Assembly (NCBI GenBank): GCA_013416795.1
Contig: RQSC01000554.1
Location: forward strand, 44,310 to 76,666
Reading direction: 5' to 3'
Source of the DNA: Prasinococcaceae sp. CCMP 1430
Taxonomy: Eukaryota; Prasinodermophyta; Palmophyllophyceae; Prasinococcales; Prasinococcaceae
DNA: 32,357 bases
Each line of letters begins with the position of its first letter. Within the stretch, counting starts at the first letter, position 1. The notes beneath the pieces are model-generated. The model had not been told where the DNA came from and did not search any database. It was given only the letters and a program-made list of their open reading frames with translations. Positions 27,636 through 32,357 of this stretch are shown here, one piece after another. Both the position numbers and the translations under genes were made by a program.

Positions 27636-29109
27636 TCACACGCGCACGATGCTCCCATCCTCGCGCCATGACACGCCCTGCGTCTCCCAATCCCATGGTA
27701 CATCTGTAAGTCGGCGTCCCGCAGCAGCGCGCGCGCGCGCGCGTGCGCGTGCGTGAGTGCGCGTGCGTGAGTGCGCGGCGTAGGGCACGGTGCAAGCAGA
27801 GGAGCTCGCGTCCGGAGCGACGCGCCTAGGAAGTCGGCGCGCGCGCGCGCGCGCGCGCGCGAGCATGCAGAGCCTACCTTGGTCTCCTCCTGCCTCCTTC
27901 AGCAGCACGAGCACTGCATCGTAGCGCACAGCCCGCCCCTCGGCGCGCGCGTCCTGTGCTTCGGCGGCCACACCCGCGAGGGTGGAAAACACCGCGCGCT
28001 CCGCCTCTTCGATCCTGACGTTGCCCTCTGCGTCGAGCCAATCGACGAAGCACGCGGCGTCGCGCGCACAGCGGCGCTTGTGCGCGGCACGCGAGAGGGC
28101 GTCCCCGACGTCCGCCCCGCACGCCCACGGCAGCTGCCCGCCACTGAGAAGCCACGCCATCGCCCACGCGAGCATCTCCACATCGTCAGCGGCCTCAGCG
28201 CTGCCGCCCTCATCGACCGCCGCCGCCACGAAGGCGTCCGCGCCGCGACTGTCGCGCTCGTCTGCACGAAGCTCACCGCACGCGCTCGGACCATCCTTCA
28301 CGCGCACCGCCAGGCCCATGTCGAGGAGGAAGAGTGTGTTGCGCTCGTCACAGGTACCCATGAGGAGATTGGTCGGCGACACGTCGCGATGCGCGTAGCC
28401 AGCCGCGTGGAGGTCGCGCAGGCGCTCGACCGCCTGCGCGGCGAGGGCGAGGGCGGTCGGCGCCGACAATCCGCCGCCGCCCGCGGTCTCCCAGCTGAGG
28501 CGCTCAAGCGAAGGACCGCAGAGCGTCATCACCGCACAGAGGTGGCCGGCTCCGCCCTTGCCGCCGGCGGGCCCGAAGTACATGACGTCTGGAAAGCCGC
28601 GCGCGTGCGCGAGAGCGCGAAGCACACTCACTTCGCGCTGGAGGCGGCGCTCGCCGTCGGCGCCGTCCGCGCGCACGACCTTGACGGCCGCGAGCCTCCC
28701 GGTATCGCTGCCGCGGGCGAGCAGCACCTCCCCTTCCGCACCCTCACCGAGGACGATCCGGGGCGCGCGGAGCTCTGCGAGCGCCCTCCGCGCGAGCGCC
28801 AGCCGGTCGCGGACGCGTAGCTTGTCGCGCTTGAGCGCTCGCGCGGGGGCGCTGTCGGAGCGCGCGCCGCCGCCGGCGCCACGGGCCATCGCATCGACCT
28901 CGTCGTCGAGCGCGGCGTGGCGCTCCTCGAGCGCGTCGATCAGCGACACCAGGCTCTCCTCCTCGGGCGACACCCTGCGACGCTCCGCGTGGCGACCAAC
29001 CACGGCAGCAACCGGCGCGGCCGCCACGCCATGCCCGCCTCCGCGCGCGGGAAGCACCACCCACGCCTCGCTGCCCCCGCTGCTGCCGCCGCCGGCCGCG
29101 TCGGCGCCC
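27636..29109 (-). CDS. Divergent CK1-like protein kinase
   Basis: Protein kinase most like casein kinase 1: GEGAEGEV glycine loop, AAVKVV (VAIK lysine), GFPDVMYFGP, CGPSLERL (CK1 hallmark GPSLE-L) and a HRD loop. Two key positions deviate. HRDVSPTNLLMG has Ser for the usual Lys, and LLDMGLA has DMG for DFG. Activity is therefore uncertain, although the catalytic Asp, Asn and metal Asp are kept. Last intron 27877-27704 (174 nt, phase 1, CAAG|GTAGGC ... TTACAG), stop-free and in frame; the last exon encodes DVPWDWETQGVSWREDGSIVRV. The 5' end is unresolved: no ATG precedes the kinase domain in frame. An acceptor at 29110 (CTGTTTCAG) opens the exon used here, and a donor upstream connects in frame to a DUF89-like exon. 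Confidence 0.75.
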
Positions 29110-29158
29110 CTGAAACAGGCGCACTAGCAGGCGCGCCAGATCCGCTGGTGCCACGTAC

Positions 29159-29247
29159 ATTCCGAGCCACATGTCCGCACCGGCATTGTCTACGAAGACG
29201 ATCGCCTTCTTCCAGGGCGTAGCACTCGAAGTCCACTTTGCCTTGAA
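29159..29247 (-). pseudogene. Orphan exon of a DUF89 / pantothenate kinase-type protein
   Basis: Twenty-nine codons on the minus strand read FKAKW, then PWKKAIVFVDNAGADMWLGM. This matches the DUF89 metal-dependent phosphatase domain fused to plant and animal pantothenate kinases (consensus around W-KKA-IFVDNSGAD-ILG). It is bounded by an acceptor-like NAG (29250 is an ambiguous base) and a donor GTACGT at 29158. No other part of that domain is visible on either side. Splicing over 49 nt (29158-29110) would join it in frame to the kinase exon. Options are a relic of a duplicated gene, a true 5' exon of a fused gene, or an assembly join near the N. Confidence 0.5.
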
Positions 29248-29499
29248 CTNTGACAGCGGCGCATTTTTGCGCGCGTGGCTGCGCGGCTGCGGCGCGGCGC
29301 CGGCGGCGCCACTGCGCGCGCGGCAGGCGCCCCTCCCGCGGCCCGGGCAGCGTGTCGGGATTTGACTGCGACCTTGGACGCGTGAGAGCGCGGGCACTCC
29401 TCGCGTGGACTTGCGCGCTCGCTCCCGCAGAGCACCGCCGCGCCCCCACCCGCACCGCTCGACAGGCGACGCGGGGCGGTCGGCGACGGAGGACAGGCG

Positions 29500-30519
29500 A
29501 TGCGGGGCTCGCGCGCGACGGTGATGTGCGTGTGGGACGCGTCGACCATAGAGGCGGAGCAGGTGCTCAAGGGACATAGCGGTTTGGTGACTTCGGTGTG
29601 CTGGAGCCCGGACGGCTCGCGCCTGGCGTCGTCGGCGAGCTACGACAAGACGGTGCGCGTGTGGGACGCGTCCACCGGCAAGGCGGTGCACGTGCTCGAG
29701 GGACACAGCTATTGGGTGTTCTCAGTGTGCTGGAGCCCGGACGGCTCGCGCCTGGCGTCGGCGAGCTACGACAAGACGGTGCGCGTGTGGGACGCGTCGA
29801 CCGGCAAGGCAATGCAAGTGCTCAAGGGACATAGCGGTTTGGTGAACTCAGTGTGCTGGAGCGCGGACGGCTCGCGCCTGGCGTCGGCGAGCAGGGACAC
29901 GACAGTGCGCGTGTGGGACGCGTCGACCGGCGAGGCGGTGCGCGTGCTCAAGGGACATAGCAGTTGGGTGAACTCAGTGTGCTGGAGCGCGGACGGCGCG
30001 CGCCTGGCGTCGGCGAGCTACGACAAGACGGTGCGCGTGTGGGACGCGTCCACCGGCAAGGCGGTGCACGTGCTCAAGGGACATAGCTATTGTGTGACTT
30101 CGGTGTGCTGGAGCCCGGACGGCTCACGCCTAGCGTCGGCGAGCCAGGACGGGACGGTGCGCGTGTGGGACGCGTCGACCGGCAAGGCGGTGTACGTGCT
30201 CAAGGGACACAGCGAATGCGTGGTCTCCGTGTGCTGGAGCCCGGACGGCTCGCGCCTGGCGTCGGCGAGCGAGGACGGGACGGTGCGCGTGTGGGACGCG
30301 TTGACCGGCGAGGCGGTGCTCGTGCTCGAGGGACACAGTGAGTACGTGTTCTCAGTGTGCTGGAGCCCGGACGGCTCGCGCCTGGCGGCGGGGAGCACCG
30401 ACTACACGGTGCGCGTGTGGAAGTTTGCCTTGGGACTGCCTGGCATTTACATGCGCTTGCGCTCGCGCGAGGTCAGCAGTGTGCGCGCGCGCACGTGTGT
30501 GCACGCCTGCACGGTGTGA
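29500..30519 (+). CDS. WD40 protein of seven near-identical repeats
   Basis: 339 residues forming one predicted seven-bladed beta-propeller. Each unit is 42 residues (126 bp), starting at 29572, 29701, 29827, 29953, 30079, 30205 and 30331, of the form GHS-xx-V-x-SVCWSPDGSRLASAS-x-D-x-TVRVWDASTGKAV-x-VLK. The seven are almost identical apart from a few fixed positions. A partial unit (VMCVWDAST) precedes and would close the ring with the last WK strand. The first unit has one extra Ser codon. The C-terminal tail after FALGLPGIYM is basic and not repeated. There is no NACHT or kinase domain in the same frame. Such uniform WD40 arrays occur in NLR-like and other recognition proteins of fungi, bacteria and algae. 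It is divergent from the kinase and ends 45 nt from the PCS stop. Confidence 0.9.
   Translation: MRGSRATVMCVWDASTIEAEQVLKGHSGLVTSVCWSPDGSRLASSASYDKTVRVWDASTGKAVHVLEGHSYWVFSVCWSPDGSRLASASYDKTVRVWDASTGKAMQVLKGHSGLVNSVCWSADGSRLASASRDTTVRVWDASTGEAVRVLKGHSSWVNSVCWSADGARLASASYDKTVRVWDASTGKAVHVLKGHSYCVTSVCWSPDGSRLASASQDGTVRVWDASTGKAVYVLKGHSECVVSVCWSPDGSRLASASEDGTVRVWDALTGEAVLVLEGHSEYVFSVCWSPDGSRLAAGSTDYTVRVWKFALGLPGIYMRLRSREVSSVRARTCVHACTV
29572..30425 (+). repeat. 126-bp tandem repeat array (seven units)
   Basis: Coding minisatellite underlying the WD40 array. Long stretches, such as the WSPDGSRLAS and TVRVWDASTG segments, are identical at nucleotide level between units, including silent positions, which indicates recent amplification or gene conversion. 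Confidence 0.95.
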
Positions 30520-30575
30520 TAACAATAGCTTCGAGACGCACATGCACGAACCATAAGAATGCGTTTATAAAATTG
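30512..30575. terminator. A/T-rich overlap of WD40 and PCS 3' ends
   Basis: GTGTGATAACAATAGC after the WD40 stop, and TTTATAAAATTG over the PCS stop codon. With only 45 nt between the stops, the two 3' UTRs must overlap if either is longer than that. Confidence 0.45.
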
Positions 30576-32166
30576 ATTTGCTCGCGAGCTGCCCGTGCGC
30601 TCCCCGCAGCTCGTCCTCCGCGCGGTAGACCTCCTCGAGCTGTCTGGCGAGGTGCCGTACAACGGCCTCAACGCGCGCGTCTCGCCGCGCGTCGCCCAGC
30701 CCTGCCTCCACCGCATCGAGGCGCAGCGCGCCACTGTCGCCTTGGCCAGCCACCGTCCGCGCCACGCGACACGCGGCCAACAGCAGCGCGACGGCGCGCT
30801 CGCTGAGCTTGCCGTCGACGCCACGCGCGCGCGCGCGGAGGACAGGCGTGCCGGGCATGCCCGCGATGGCCGAGCGCGTCGAGCACGAGGCGAAGCCGCC
30901 GCCGATTGGCCGCGACGCGTGGGCGACACCTGCCATTGAATCGCAGCCGCAGTCTGGCTCGCCTGCCGGCGCGCCCGCCTCCTCGCCGCCAACGCTGCCG
31001 GCGGCGCCATCGCCGTCGCCCGCCTCGGCGCCAGTCGCATTGCCATCGGTGACGAGGCCGAGCTCGGCGATTGCGCCGCACTTTGCGAGCGCCCAATCGG
31101 CCCAGTCGCCCCCTTGGCCCTCCGGTCGGCCGAGCTCGTCCACTATCTGCAAGGCGAGCGCGCGCGACGCGCACGGGTCGGCGCCTTCAGCGAGTGGCCG
31201 CAGGCTGAGTGTGAAGGGTGCGGCGGCCGCGCTATCAGCGGCCGCCTGGTCGGCGCGCACGAGCATGTAGCCGCGCTCGCGCCCTGTGGCGCTATCCTCC
31301 CAGCGCATGGCCTCAAAAAGCTGCTCGGCGGGCACGAAGTGCATCGGGTACTTGAAGCGCGCCGTCTCGAGGATGAGCACGCCGTTGGTGTACTCGTCGT
31401 ACGCGCCCAGCACGGCAAAGTGGCCGTCCCCGGTCTGGCCGAGCGCGCGCCGCGAGTAGGACGCGATGAGCAGCTCGTCCGAGTCCTCCGAGCAGGTGCG
31501 CCGCACGTCGTCCAGGAACGTGCCGAGCGTCACGCCCGCGTCCGACGGCCGCTTGACGGTGACGCTGGCGCCCGTGCAGCGCGCGAGGCACGTGAGCTCG
31601 CCGAGCGTCACTCCCTCCTTTTCCACCACCTCGAGGGGCTTGCAGCAGACGAGCTGGCGCTCGTCGTACCACCGCCACGGTCCCTTCCACGCACGGCCGG
31701 GGTCCACGCGCAGCGTGTTGAGCGCGGTGGCGAGCGACGCGAGTCCACAGAATGCCGGCTCGTTTTGCGTCTGGTGCGCCTCGAGCGCGCGGAAGAAGGC
31801 GCCCGCGTACCCGGCAGCGTCGGCGCGGCGGATCGCCTCGCGGCCGGGGGCCGACGTGAGCGCCCACGCGGGCGGCGGCAGCTCGCGGCGGAAGAGCGTC
31901 TGTGGCGGTTGCCGTGGCGCACATGTCGCGCTGTGCGTACCATCCGCTGCCCGCGAGCTTCGTTGGCGCCTCAAACACTGGAGTGCATGCGTNCGCGTGC
32001 CCGCCTGCGGCCGTCCGGCCGCCCCGCCCCCCCGCGCGCCTGCGCCGTCCCGGCCGCCATCAAAAAGCACTTCTCTCGCGAAAAGGGCGGGTGCGTCGCC
32101 GCCGCCTCCCCCTTTTCGCACGCGCGCCCGCGCCGCCAATTGGCGCCGAAAAGAGGCCCAGAGCAT
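30565..32166 (-). CDS. PCS: Phytochelatin synthase
   Basis: Cys protease-fold transpeptidase that builds phytochelatins from glutathione and detoxifies Cd and other metals. Core landmarks: LFRRELPPPAW, NEPAFCGLASLATALNTL (nucleophile Cys codon 31749-31747), DPGRAWKGPWRWYDE, LVCCKPLEVV, GDGHFAVLGAYD (catalytic His codon 31422-31420) and LILETARFKYPMHF. In plant PCS the third triad residue is Asp (Asp180 in Arabidopsis PCS1); here the aligned residue is Glu (codon 31368-31366). The C-terminal half is variable and contains CGC, as is usual. The start is uncertain. The first in-frame ATG is at 32166 and the frame crosses an ambiguous base (31993). An acceptor-like CCGCCACAG just before TLFRREL (about 31906) suggests that a spliced 5' exon is possible. 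Without intron it gives 533 residues. Confidence 0.9.
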   Translation of the reverse strand: MLWASFRRQLAARARVRKGGGGGDAPALFAREVLFDGGRDGAGARGGGAAGRPQAGTXTHALQCLRRQRSSRAADGTHSATCAPRQPPQTLFRRELPPPAWALTSAPGREAIRRADAAGYAGAFFRALEAHQTQNEPAFCGLASLATALNTLRVDPGRAWKGPWRWYDERQLVCCKPLEVVEKEGVTLGELTCLARCTGASVTVKRPSDAGVTLGTFLDDVRRTCSEDSDELLIASYSRRALGQTGDGHFAVLGAYDEYTNGVLILETARFKYPMHFVPAEQLFEAMRWEDSATGRERGYMLVRADQAAADSAAAAPFTLSLRPLAEGADPCASRALALQIVDELGRPEGQGGDWADWALAKCGAIAELGLVTDGNATGAEAGDGDGAAGSVGGEEAGAPAGEPDCGCDSMAGVAHASRPIGGGFASCSTRSAIAGMPGTPVLRARARGVDGKLSERAVALLLAACRVARTVAGQGDSGALRLDAVEAGLGDARRDARVEAVVRHLARQLEEVYRAEDELRGAHGQLASKSIL

Positions 32167-32202
32167 ATCCACTTCTTCATTCTTTGGTATTGAAACCCTC
32201 AA

Positions 32203-32357
32203 AGGATCGAAACCTTAAAAATCAAAACCCTTACCGAGCGCCTCGGTGTATCTCTTTCCCCCCTCAGCTCCAGTGTGTATGTACGGTAGCTCCTCGGGAC
32301 GGGCCGCGGGCGGCGACGCGGGCACGGGAGGTGCGCTCGCGGGCCTAAGCTTCGCCG
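32203..32357. promoter_or_regulatory. 5' flank of PCS, A/T-rich block
   Basis: 32185-32232 is unusually A-rich for this genome (TTGAAACCCTCAAAGGATCGAAACC, then AAAAATCAAAACCC) and lies just upstream of the PCS frame. It is likely promoter or 5' UTR. GAAACC occurs twice. No gene was seen to the window end. Confidence 0.35.

Noticed and set aside
29572-30425. CRISPR-like or non-coding satellite array
   Set aside because: The 126-bp period matches 42-residue WD40 units in an open frame; there are no spacers.
1-32357. Bacterial chromosome origin of the window
   Set aside because: Several genes need GT-AG introns that restore frame and motifs (HAD, bZIP, UTP25, TPR-armadillo), and UTP25, KRI1 and ArfGAP are eukaryote-only.
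1-32357. tRNA, rRNA or spliceosomal snRNA genes
   Set aside because: No tRNA T-loop plus acceptor pairing, rRNA core or snRNA signature was recognised by eye on either strand; a covariance search would be decisive.

Overview
The window looks like nuclear DNA of a very GC-rich, compact, single-celled photosynthetic eukaryote. Genes carry short spliceosomal GT-AG introns (about 100-175 nt, usually none or one per gene, three-exon maximum). Eukaryote-only proteins are present (UTP25, KRI1, ArfGAP, a PAPS transporter of the Golgi, a plant-type bZIP), together with algal or plant enzymes (plastid-type acetylglutamate kinase, phytochelatin synthase, a TVP38-type membrane protein, a Shewanella-like phosphatase). 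A GC-rich haptophyte (for example a pavlovophyte) or pelagophyte is my best guess. The sequence alone does not settle the lineage.

Layout, left to right: possible 3' part of a minus-strand gene (522-849); SLP phosphatase (+); RavA/MoxR ATPase (-), whose 5' end is interrupted by a bacterial cysT fragment (about 3557-3856); acetylglutamate kinase (+); UTP25 (-); bZIP factor (+); KRI1 (-); secreted Pro/Glu/Thr-rich protein (+); ArfGAP (-); PAPS transporter (+); a possible small one-TM protein (-); VTT/TVP38 protein (+); TPR-armadillo protein with a C-terminal Rossmann-like domain (-); HAD pyrimidine 5'-nucleotidase (+); CK1-like kinase (-) with an orphan DUF89-like exon just upstream; a WD40 protein of near-identical repeats (+); phytochelatin synthase (-).

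The strands alternate without exception along the whole window, so every boundary is either head-to-head (long, 0.4-1.3 kb, GC/CT/CA-rich, probable bidirectional promoters) or tail-to-tail (45-365 nt, with a small A/T-rich island, probable shared polyadenylation zones). I know of no functional pathway linking the genes. Shared themes are ribosome biogenesis (UTP25, KRI1), sulfur/thiol metabolism (PAPS transporter, phytochelatin synthase) and membrane traffic (ArfGAP, VTT protein).

Two genes (UTP25 and the VTT protein) need one extra base near their N-termini to be read in one frame, and two isolated ambiguous bases (29250, 31993) occur, so local assembly errors are likely. The cysT fragment may be an assembly chimera as well. 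The strongest biological leads are the strict strand alternation, the hypervariable-position WD40 repeats, the TPR-armadillo-Rossmann fusion and the Asp-to-Glu change in the phytochelatin synthase triad.
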